DNA from: an uncultured Cloacibacillus sp.
Lineage (GTDB): Bacteria; Synergistota; Synergistia; Synergistales; Synergistaceae
Direction: 5' to 3'
DNA: 11,586 nucleotides
Assembly: GCA_934511335.1 (NCBI GenBank)
Contig: CAKSWL010000049.1
Span: 1-11,586, forward strand
Part shown: piece by piece, positions 1 through 5,791 of the stretch
Layout of the letters: each line of letters begins with the position of its first letter
Position numbering within the stretch: the first letter of the stretch is position 1
Position numbers and translations under genes: made by a program
The notes under the pieces: generated by a model
Database searches by the model: none
What the model was told of the DNA's origin: nothing
What the model saw: the letters and a program-made list of their open reading frames with translations, nothing else

Positions 1-291
1 AACTGGAACAACGTCAATCGACGCTTCTGCCGTTGGAGAGATAAGGGCGTTTGGGAAAATATCCTGGAGGCGCTAATAGACGAACCAGACTATGAGTGGC
101 TCATGATCGACGCAAGCCATATCAAGGTTCACCCTCACGCCAGCGGCGCAGTTGGAGGCAATCAGGATATGGAACGTACAAAAGGGGGCTCAACACCAAG
201 ATACATCTTGCCGTGGATGCGAATGGTATGCCGGTCAGATTTTTTATCACAGCAGGTACCGTTGCGGATTGTACGCAGACTTGCGCTCTGA
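1..291 (+). CDS. IS5-family transposase, N-terminal frame (OrfA-like), partial
   Basis: This frame is open from the first base and encodes the upstream part of a DDE transposase. It reads NWNNVNRRFCRWRDKGVWEN, then EWLMIDASHIKVHPHASGA, then GGNQDMERTKGG, all typical of IS5-family enzymes. The first catalytic Asp is in MIDAS (codon 109-111). Family similarity stops at the KGG codons around 181-189. The residues after that, up to the TGA at 289-291, are out-of-frame sequence. The rest of the enzyme continues in the -1 frame, so on its own this product lacks the second Asp and the Glu. The beginning is cut by the window edge. Confidence 0.7.
   Translation, partial: NWNNVNRRFCRWRDKGVWENILEALIDEPDYEWLMIDASHIKVHPHASGAVGGNQDMERTKGGSTPRYILPWMRMVCRSDFLSQQVPLRIVRRLAL
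178..189 (+). other. candidate -1 frameshift site in transposase
   Basis: The sequence ACAAAAGGGGGC lies exactly where family similarity jumps from frame 1 (ACA AAA GGG GGC) to frame 3 (AAA AGG GGG). The tRNA on AAA could slip back one base onto another AAA. The A-site pairing after slipping is imperfect (GGG to AGG), so this is not a textbook X-XXY-YYZ heptamer. Split OrfA/OrfB transposases are known in some IS5 subgroups. A simple indel in the homopolymer run is the alternative. Confidence 0.45.
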
Positions 292-773
292 TTGATGGGA
301 TTTCTGCTGAATTTCTGCTTGCGGACAGTGGTTACGACAGCGATAAGATTATAGAGAAAGCGTTGAAATGCGGCATGTCTGTAGTGATTCCTCCGCGCAA
401 GAACCGAAAGAACCAGCGAGATTATGACCGCTATCTGTACAAACTTAGGCATTTAGTCGAGAATGCTTTTCTGGATCTCAAGCGCTGGCGCGGAGTTGCT
501 ACACACTATGCGAAATATACAGCATCCTTCGAAGCCGCTGTGCAAATTCGTTGCGTTGCCATTTGGGCAAAAGTTTTGGCACAGTCTATTGTCGACACTA
601 TCTATAACTGGAAAAGTTTGAGATTAAAGGATGAAATACGCAGTCGCATATATACTATGCGGCCGTATATAAGCTATAAAATATATTTTTATTGGCGCCG
701 GGCTTGTTTTCTGCCTCTTCAGAAATTTATTTCTGAAATTAATGAGTTACCTTTATATTTCACCTTATATTGA
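180..773 (+). CDS. IS5-family transposase, C-terminal frame (OrfB-like)
   Basis: This is the second part of the DDE transposase, one frame back from the upstream part. From position 180 it reads KRGLNTKIHLAVDANGMPV, the continuation expected after RTKGG. The second catalytic Asp is in LLADSGYD (codon 324-326). The Glu is in a perfect Y-(2)-R-(3)-E-(6)-K signature, YKLRHLVENAFLDLK, with Glu at 459-461. All three catalytic acids are therefore intact across the two frames. This frame is open back to an ATG at 96, but residues before 180 have no family similarity, so I do not use that start. Similarity ends near AIWAKVL (about 585). The last 55 or so codons run through AT-rich DNA that looks non-coding, which suggests that the normal stop or the element end has been lost. 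Confidence 0.65.
   Translation, partial: KRGLNTKIHLAVDANGMPVRFFITAGTVADCTQTCALIDGISAEFLLADSGYDSDKIIEKALKCGMSVVIPPRKNRKNQRDYDRYLYKLRHLVENAFLDLKRWRGVATHYAKYTASFEAAVQIRCVAIWAKVLAQSIVDTIYNWKSLRLKDEIRSRIYTMRPYISYKIYFYWRRACFLPLQKFISEINELPLYFTLY
718..737. repeat. 9-bp perfect inverted repeat
   Basis: TTCAGAAAT and ATTTCTGAA face each other across two T residues. It lies in the AT-rich tail downstream of recognisable transposase homology. No T-run follows, so it is not a good terminator for the + strand. It adds to the impression that the end of the transposase frame here is not real coding sequence. Confidence 0.5.
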
Positions 774-797
774 CACACAGGACGCTCTGTCCAGTTT

Positions 798-806
798 TTA
801 TCCACA
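798..806 (+). other. lone DnaA-box match in 75-bp intergenic gap
   Basis: TTATCCACA is an exact match to the consensus DnaA 9-mer. It lies in the AT-rich gap between the transposase frame and the end of the flavoprotein gene. I saw no second box or AT-rich 13-mer array next to it, so a replication origin is not supported. It may be chance. Confidence 0.25.
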
Positions 807-848
807 CGCGATTTTATTGGCAATAATCCTCAGTTTTAATAAATTGCA

Positions 849-2318
849 CTAAATAATGCAATGCGCCCCAACCGATTCTTTTCTTGCGAGCGCGGCCTTT
901 GCCACCGCTTCGGCGCTGGCGGTCAGGCCGGGCATTTCGAGGGCCAGCAGGCGCTCCAGCGGGGTCTCCGCTTTTATCGCCTCTTTTTTGATCTCTTCTA
1001 TATATAGAAGGAAATCCGATATCTCCGCCGCGCGGCGGAGAGGACCGATCGCCTGCCAGGCTTTTTTCTGGAGCTCTGCGCGAATTTCGGATACGGGGCG
1101 GCCGCCGGGAGAGAGGTTCTTTATTTCGTCTATCGCGATAAAGTCTCTGGGGGCCTCATGCGGGTGCTTCGCCGCGGCGCGCCCCGCGCGGAGGCCGAAG
1201 GTGACGACATGCGCCAGCGCGTTGCCGCCCATGCGGTTCGCGCCGTCTATGCCGCCCGTCACTTCACCGCAGGCGTAGAGGCCGCATACGGCGGTCTCGC
1301 CGCTGGCGCCGATCTCCACGCCGCCGCAGAAGTAGTGCTCAAGCGGCGCGATGCGCAGCGGCTCTTTGCGCCCGATAAAATATTCTTTAGGCAGCGTCAG
1401 GGCGTAGAGGAATTTTTTATCCTCCCAAAGCTCTTCGGGCGTCTCCTCAATATGGGCGAATGCCCCGCCCTCGCAGTCTTTTTGCGCGAGCAGCAGCGAT
1501 AGTTTGTCGCGGGCGAAGTAGTTGCATTCTTTGCCGTCTTTTACGCCCCATTCTTTGTAGGCCGCGGGAAGAAATTCTCTGCCGGCGGCGTCGGTGACGC
1601 GGACGAAGTCTCCCAGCGTGGCGTCGGCCATCCACCGGGGAAAGCCCTCCTGCGCCCAGCCGACGGGATAAAACTGAACGAATTCCATATCGCGCAGCCG
1701 GAGGCCGGCGGCGAGCGCGAGCGCGTAGCCGTCGCCGGTCATGCGTTCCGGGTTGTCCGTATGGCTGTAGAGGCGTCCGGCGCCGCCCGCGGCGAGCACG
1801 ACGGCATCCGCTGAGAGCGCGGAGCTGTGTCCGCTGCGCCAGTTCGTCAGCGATACGCCGCGGGCGCGCCCTTTTTCGACAAAGATTTCACGCGCGACGG
1901 ACCACTCGCGGAATTTAACGCCGCAATCTTTCGCGATCCGCACCATCTGTTCCATCATGCCGCCGCCGCCCATCAGCCCGTTTTTTGCGGTGGCGCGGGC
2001 GCTCACGCGCCCTTTCAAGAAGTCGAGCGTCACGCCCCAGGAGGCGATCTCTTCAAGCGACGCGAGGCTCTCTTCGGTGAGAGTCGTAAGCAGCGTCCGG
2101 TCGTTCAGCCCGTAGCCCGTCTTTAAAAGTTTCTCATACTGCTCGCGGGGCGATACGCCGCCGCAAGGCACGGAAAACAGCCCGGCTGAGTAGGCCGTGC
2201 AGCAGGCGGTGGCCGCCGCCGTTTTGGAGATCACCGTGACCTCCGCGCCGGCACGCCGCGCGGCGATCGCCGCCGCAAGTCCCGCTCCGCCGCTTCCTAT
2301 TATCGCTATCTCCACCAT
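849..2318 (-). CDS. FAD-dependent oxidoreductase, fumarate reductase/L-aspartate oxidase superfamily
   Basis: This is a 489-residue soluble flavoprotein. The N-terminus reads MVEIAIIGSGGAGLAAAIAA, a Rossmann dinucleotide-binding fold. LAAGGAGRLY and GLYACGEVTGGIDGANRMGG are the other FAD-contacting motifs of the FrdA/SdhA/NadB superfamily. Arg270 (in FARD), His328 (in HYFCGG) and Arg362 (in GANRMGG) match substrate-binding and catalytic residues of fumarate reductase. The usual substrate-loop His of the FVQ(F/Y)HPT motif is Tyr217 here (FVQFYPVG). There is no His at the usual covalent-FAD site, so FAD is probably bound non-covalently, as in L-aspartate oxidase. I chose the ATG at 2318 because AAGGAG lies 8 bases upstream and the fold begins there; the frame is open to 2450, but that extension covers the structured leader. 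No signal peptide or C-terminal partner domain is visible. The exact substrate is unknown, and calling it nadB would go too far. Confidence 0.85.
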   Translation of the reverse strand: MVEIAIIGSGGAGLAAAIAARRAGAEVTVISKTAAATACCTAYSAGLFSVPCGGVSPREQYEKLLKTGYGLNDRTLLTTLTEESLASLEEIASWGVTLDFLKGRVSARATAKNGLMGGGGMMEQMVRIAKDCGVKFREWSVAREIFVEKGRARGVSLTNWRSGHSSALSADAVVLAAGGAGRLYSHTDNPERMTGDGYALALAAGLRLRDMEFVQFYPVGWAQEGFPRWMADATLGDFVRVTDAAGREFLPAAYKEWGVKDGKECNYFARDKLSLLLAQKDCEGGAFAHIEETPEELWEDKKFLYALTLPKEYFIGRKEPLRIAPLEHYFCGGVEIGASGETAVCGLYACGEVTGGIDGANRMGGNALAHVVTFGLRAGRAAAKHPHEAPRDFIAIDEIKNLSPGGRPVSEIRAELQKKAWQAIGPLRRAAEISDFLLYIEEIKKEAIKAETPLERLLALEMPGLTASAEAVAKAALARKESVGAHCII

Positions 2319-2339
2319 TTTGTCCACTCCTTTAGGACG

Positions 2340-2461
2340 CCGCTGATTATATGCACCGCCCGCGTCACAGGCGCCTCCCGACCGTGGCTCCAACGTATTG
2401 ATATACGCCTCCGCCCCGCTCAGGAGTTGCCTGTTTAGCGGCCGGCACATCTAATCAGCGG
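2340..2461 (-). promoter_or_regulatory. structured 5' leader RNA, riboswitch-like, class unknown
   Basis: CCGCTGATTA and TAATCAGCGG (arms 2340-2349 and 2452-2461) are perfectly complementary. After one mismatch the stem continues for 8 more pairs (2351-2358 with 2443-2450), giving about 18 pairs closing a roughly 85-nt interior. The inner stem has two G-U pairs in - strand RNA that would be C-A mismatches in + strand RNA. Inside, 2416-2441 forms a hairpin (CCGCT with AGCGG, then CAGG with CCTG). A further hairpin at 2392-2409 has CGTAT pairing ATACG across ATCA and is also extended by G-U pairs. The remaining part, 2361-2390, is GC-rich and less clearly folded. The Shine-Dalgarno of the flavoprotein gene comes just after the 3' arm, inside a possible small GTCC/GGAC hairpin. 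I tested cobalamin, FMN, TPP, SAM-I, c-di-GMP and Moco classes from memory and found no convincing match. Confidence 0.45.
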
Positions 2462-2495
2462 AAGATACGTCAGTTTTTTATGGCAAAGTACAAAA

Positions 2496-3488
2496 TCAGT
2501 GTTCCGTAAGCATTTTTTCGTAGAGCGCCTCGGTGCGGGCCTGTATCTGCGACATCGAGACGCCCAGCTGCTGGGCGTACCACACTGCGCCGCCGGCGCC
2601 GACGCCCTCTTTTATAAAGCCCTTTTCGTAGTCGGCGAGGCCGGGAAAGCGCGAGTTGGTGAAGTCCAGCGGCGCCGCGTACCAGCGCACGCCGATCTTG
2701 GCGGCGTATTCTTCAAGGCAGCTTGTCGGGTCGATATGGACGTATTTGGTCGTCGCCACCAGGATGTCCCTGGTCACGCCCATATCGCGCAGCAGCGCGG
2801 CCACCGCCATCATCTGGGTGCCGCCCGCAAGGGTGATTTTCACATCGTCGGGCAGCGCGGCGGCGTAGGCGGCGACGGCTACCTGCATGGGGTCGCCGAG
2901 CTCCGCGGCGGCCCTGAGGCCGAAGCCCTTCATGCCGCCGGCTTTTATGCCTACGCGCTTTGCCGTATCCCGCCAGATTTGTTCTTTTAGTGTCAGCGGG
3001 TTCTCCGGACCCGCCGAGGATACGGTGCCGGTATGGCCAAGGGCGCGCAGTACAAGCAGCGCGGTGGTCGTCCCTCCGGGAACGGATTCCGCAAGCACGA
3101 CCTGTTTCACTCTTTTATCAAGCCCTGCAGCAAGCGCCGCTGTTTTTTGCGCGATCTCTTCATAGCGGGGGACCGCCATCTTAAAGCGCATGTCGCCCCC
3201 TGTCTCTTCGCTGATCGTCTCATGCGGAGAGGCGGGGGCGATCGAGGTTCCGACCCTCACGGTCGCGGCGTCAAAACCGGCCTCAAGCAAAGCGGCGCGG
3301 GTGACGAGCGCGGGCGAAGGGTGTCCGAAGGGATCGAAGGGCAGGGAGGGCGCGACTTTAGGGCGATCGTAGAAGAGCATGTCGGCGTCCGCCGGCGCGG
3401 TGTAGGGCAGAGCGTCAAGATTCGCCCCGGCGGCGGAGAGGCCGGGAATTTTTGCGAGCGCGGTTTCGCTTATAAACAACAGAAACAT
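2496..3488 (-). CDS. cobT: CobT-like phosphoribosyltransferase, TIGR00303/UPF0284 type
   Basis: This 330-residue protein resembles the archaeal and cyanobacterial CobT-like family rather than classical enterobacterial CobT. The N-terminus has the family pattern (SETALAKIPGLSAAGANL, then LPYTAPADADMLFYD). The middle has AESVPGGTTTALLVLRALG, and the later glycine-rich AGGTQMMAVAALLRDMG is also typical. The presumed reaction is transfer of phosphoribose from nicotinate mononucleotide to the lower-ligand base of cobalamin, giving the alpha-ribotide; this is inferred from family membership. The start is ATG at 3486-3488, with an AGGGGGT Shine-Dalgarno about 10 bases upstream. It is cytoplasmic with no membrane segment. 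It is divergent from the ATPase operon and lies 177 bases upstream of the flavoprotein gene on the same strand. I see no other cobalamin gene here and no clear terminator after it, so read-through into the next gene is possible. Confidence 0.8.
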   Translation of the reverse strand: MFLLFISETALAKIPGLSAAGANLDALPYTAPADADMLFYDRPKVAPSLPFDPFGHPSPALVTRAALLEAGFDAATVRVGTSIAPASPHETISEETGGDMRFKMAVPRYEEIAQKTAALAAGLDKRVKQVVLAESVPGGTTTALLVLRALGHTGTVSSAGPENPLTLKEQIWRDTAKRVGIKAGGMKGFGLRAAAELGDPMQVAVAAYAAALPDDVKITLAGGTQMMAVAALLRDMGVTRDILVATTKYVHIDPTSCLEEYAAKIGVRWYAAPLDFTNSRFPGLADYEKGFIKEGVGAGGAVWYAQQLGVSMSQIQARTEALYEKMLTEH

Positions 3489-3677
3489 TACTTATTTTAC
3501 CCCCTGTACGTAGCACCGTTTAAGCGTTAAAATGCACTATAGACTGTCCCCGCGATGAGTGGGGCTATCTTTGCGATGTTTATAGTTTATGGCCTTCATC
3601 GCCATAGCTCATAGATTATATAATAGATACGGGGGTTTAGGGTCCTTCGATATCTATATGTTTGAGGGGGAAATTTC
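3489..3677. promoter_or_regulatory. divergent intergenic region with V-ATPase operon promoter candidate
   Basis: An exact TATAAT lies at 3619-3624 on the + strand, with a weak -35 (TTCATC, 3595-3600) 18 bases upstream. Transcription would start near 3631, leaving a leader of about 46 nt before atpD. Overlapping the -35 is an imperfect inverted repeat: GGGCTAT (3562-3568) and GCGATG (3573-3578) face CATCGC (3597-3602) and ATAGCTC (3604-3610). That is a reasonable place for a regulator to bind. The Shine-Dalgarno of atpD is GAGGGGG at 3664-3670. For the cobT side I see only a TATAGT on the - strand near 3531-3536 without a convincing -35. Confidence 0.45.
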
Positions 3678-4295
3678 GTGGCTTCAAAACTTGCTCCGAC
3701 ACGAGGAAACCTTGTCAGGCTCACACGCGATATGGAGATGGCCCAGTCAGGCCACGACCTTCTCGACCAGAAGCGCCAGGTGCTGATGATGGAGCTGGTC
3801 CGCTATATAGACTCGGCGAAGAAGCTCCAGGAGGATGTCGCCAAGATATTCAAAGAGGCGTATGGAGCGTTGCAGAAGGCGAATATCTCTCTTGGCATCG
3901 ACACTGTGGGAGACATCTCCGAATCCGTCCCAGTCACCTCAAATATCACCGTGCGCCTGCGCTCGGTGATGGGCGTGGAGATCCCCGACGTGGATCCGCT
4001 GAGCGCAGAGACCATCCCCAGTTATTCTTTCCACGGCTCATCAGGGGCGATGGACGCGGCCTACGCCAAGTTTCGCCGCGTGATGGTGCTGGTGGCGCAG
4101 CTTGCCGAGATAGAAACAAGCGTCTACCGGCTGGCGGTACAGATACGTAAGACGCACCGGCGGGTCAACGCCCTTGAAAAAGTTGTGATCCCCCAGGACA
4201 AGGCGGAGATAAATTTTATCAGCGACGTCCTCGAAGAGGGAGAGCGCGAAGATTTCACGCGTATGAAGCTCGCGCAGAAGAAGATAAAGGAGTAA
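3678..4295 (+). CDS. atpD: V-type ATP synthase subunit D (central stalk)
   Basis: Subunit D is the central rotor shaft that turns inside the A3B3 head. The 205-residue length is normal for the family. The N-terminus KLAPTRGNLVRLTRDMEMA followed by GHDLLDQKRQVLMMEL is the signature of subunit D. Two long helical coiled-coil stretches, about residues 5-70 and 125-200, flank a central globular part, and the second contains RRVNALEKVVIP, also typical. The start is GTG at 3678, with GAGGGGG 7 bases upstream; no ATG fits the conserved N-terminus. It is the first gene of the operon, directly behind the promoter candidate. That is unusual, because D normally follows A and B. The next gene begins 51 bases later. 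Confidence 0.93.
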   Translation: MASKLAPTRGNLVRLTRDMEMAQSGHDLLDQKRQVLMMELVRYIDSAKKLQEDVAKIFKEAYGALQKANISLGIDTVGDISESVPVTSNITVRLRSVMGVEIPDVDPLSAETIPSYSFHGSSGAMDAAYAKFRRVMVLVAQLAEIETSVYRLAVQIRKTHRRVNALEKVVIPQDKAEINFISDVLEEGEREDFTRMKLAQKKIKE

Positions 4296-4346
4296 GGAAT
4301 TCAGCGGCTCCACAAAGCGTTTATAAATCAGGGAGGGAATTTTGCA

Positions 4347-4688
4347 ATGAGTACTCTGCATGAAGTTCTGGCAGTTCTGCTGGGGGCGGAATCTGAGGCC
4401 AAGAGGATCGTCGACGATTCAAAAAACGAGGCCGAGTCTCTGCTTCGCACCGCACAGGAAAAGTTTGCTGCGGAGCGCGCAAACCAGATGGCTTCCGCCA
4501 GGGAGCAGGCAAAGGGCATAATGGAGACGGCGCTCAACTCCGCGAAGACCGAGGCGGCGCAGATCGCCAGCCTTGGCAAAGAGGAACGGGCGCGTATGCA
4601 GAAACGTTTTGATGAAAATGTAGAACCCGTGATCAACGCTATCGCCTCCGAGACTGCCGAGAGCTTTATTTCTAAGAAGAGAGGCTGA
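4347..4688 (+). CDS. V-type ATPase peripheral stalk subunit, G/H type
   Basis: This 113-residue protein is predicted to be almost entirely helical, rich in Ala, Glu, Lys and Arg, with a coiled-coil stretch covering about residues 10-90. That matches the small peripheral-stalk subunit of V/A-ATPases (called G, H or NtpF in different species), which pairs with subunit E to hold the head against the membrane stator. Sequence conservation in this family is low, so the call rests on size, composition and position between D and C. The ATG at 4347 is preceded by GGGAGG about 10 bases upstream. The next gene starts 5 bases after its TGA, so the two are probably translationally coupled. Confidence 0.8.
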   Translation: MSTLHEVLAVLLGAESEAKRIVDDSKNEAESLLRTAQEKFAAERANQMASAREQAKGIMETALNSAKTEAAQIASLGKEERARMQKRFDENVEPVINAIASETAESFISKKRG

Positions 4689-4693
4689 ATTTA

Positions 4694-5791
4694 GTGTCAT
4701 CTTCACACGGCTCTGCAACCGCTTTGGGGGTTAAGGCTCACGTCCTCTACAGTCAGCTTCTGAAAGCTGACGAATATTGGTCGTTGCTCGGCCTCAACTC
4801 CACTGCGGAAATCGCCGCTTTCCTAAAACAGACGGCGGGTTATAAAGACCAGCTGGAGACGCTGCTTCCGGCAAAGGTGCACCGCATCGATCTTGAGAAT
4901 GCGGTCCGTTCCTCCGTGCTCGCGGAGGCTGACTCGTTTCTCTTTTATCTGCTGGGGATCTGGCGCAAATTTTTTCTCGACTGGCTCAGCTGGTTTGAGT
5001 CGGAGCAGTTGAAGAGCATATTCCGCTGGATCCACTCCAAGAGGCTGGACCGCGACATGATGCGGCAGCATCTCTTCCGCGTCCCGGGATCGAAGCTGCC
5101 CTATGAGGCGCTGCTGAACTGCCGGGACTACAAAGAGGTGCTCGAGGCCCTGAGCGACACAAAGTATCACAAGGTGCTGCGGGAGCCGGTGCGGCGCCTG
5201 ATAAACGGCGAAGGTTCGCTCTTTTCTCTTGAGCTTGCCATCGACAATATGGTGGAGATGGATCTTTACAACGACATAAAGAAGCTCCCTGAGGATGAGC
5301 GGAAGGTGCTTGAGCCGCTCTTCGGCTCACGTGTGGACCTCTTGAATCTCTATCATTTTCACCGGTGTATGTGGTATTACAATATGACCATCGAAGAGAC
5401 GATCAGCCGTATGCTTCCGGTGAAGTACAGGGTAAAGGCGCATCACTTGCGCGAGATGGCAAAGGGAGCCAATTGGGAGGAGCGCATCGCACTGATGGAG
5501 GAGCACTTCCCCACCTACGGGAAGATATTCCGCGATGCGCTTGAACAGGACGACAAGGAGCTTGCCCTTGAAATGTCCATTAAGCGGTTTAATTACCTGA
5601 AGGCCCTTTCGATATTGAGAAACGGCGTGCCCGGCTTCCACACGGCGATCGCCTATTTTATATTGAAGGACCACGAGGTCACAGACGTTATACGAATGAT
5701 AGAGGACGTGCGCTATGATTATGACCGCCGTTCCGCGGCCCAGTACCTTATCCGGCCGATAATCAATGGGGGTGAACCCGCATGGCAGTAA
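4694..5791 (+). CDS. atpC: V-type ATP synthase subunit C (AC39 family)
   Basis: At 365 residues this is the funnel-shaped subunit that sits on top of the membrane K ring and links it to the D/F rotor stalk. The family is vATP-synt_AC39 and the protein is mainly helical. Recognisable parts include TALGVKAHVLYSQLLKADEY near the start, ALLNCRDYKEVLEAL in the middle and YFILKDHEVTDVIRMIEDVRY near the end. The last motif is a typical C-terminal one for this subunit. The start is GTG at 4694, preceded by an AGAGAGG Shine-Dalgarno that lies inside the preceding gene. Its last 10 bases overlap the beginning of atpI in another frame, which suggests coupled translation. Confidence 0.92.
   Translation: MSSSHGSATALGVKAHVLYSQLLKADEYWSLLGLNSTAEIAAFLKQTAGYKDQLETLLPAKVHRIDLENAVRSSVLAEADSFLFYLLGIWRKFFLDWLSWFESEQLKSIFRWIHSKRLDRDMMRQHLFRVPGSKLPYEALLNCRDYKEVLEALSDTKYHKVLREPVRRLINGEGSLFSLELAIDNMVEMDLYNDIKKLPEDERKVLEPLFGSRVDLLNLYHFHRCMWYYNMTIEETISRMLPVKYRVKAHHLREMAKGANWEERIALMEEHFPTYGKIFRDALEQDDKELALEMSIKRFNYLKALSILRNGVPGFHTAIAYFILKDHEVTDVIRMIEDVRYDYDRRSAAQYLIRPIINGGEPAWQ

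Larger units (their letters stand above)
1..773 (+). mobile_element. IS5-family insertion sequence, left end outside window
   Basis: This stretch holds the 3' part of an IS5-family element, probably of the IS427/IS1031 type, recognised from its transposase. The left end and the start of the transposase lie outside the window. I could not fix the right end: no terminal inverted repeat can be confirmed without the left one. The transposase homology fades around position 590, and the DNA from about 600 to 770 becomes clearly more AT-rich. The true element boundary may therefore lie near 600 or near 770-795. The element converges on the flavoprotein gene that follows on the other strand. Confidence 0.75.

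Noticed and set aside
798..806. Chromosomal replication origin
   Set aside because: Only one DnaA box, with no cluster, no AT-rich unwinding repeats and no dnaA or dnaN nearby.
856..1502. + strand open frames across the flavoprotein gene
   Set aside because: They are antisense shadows of a GC-rich gene, with no recognisable motif and low-complexity composition.
2319..2450. 44-residue N-terminal extension of the flavoprotein from an ATG at 2450
   Set aside because: It would translate through the structured leader, has no family similarity, and the ATG at 2318 has a good Shine-Dalgarno and begins the dinucleotide-binding fold.
2340..2461. Cobalamin riboswitch, suggested by the nearby cobT-like gene and a faint B12-box-like GTCGGGAGGCGCC
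   Set aside because: The conserved GGTGAAAATCC and CCGCAACTG parts are missing, the order of elements is wrong, and the RNA precedes the flavoprotein gene rather than cobT.
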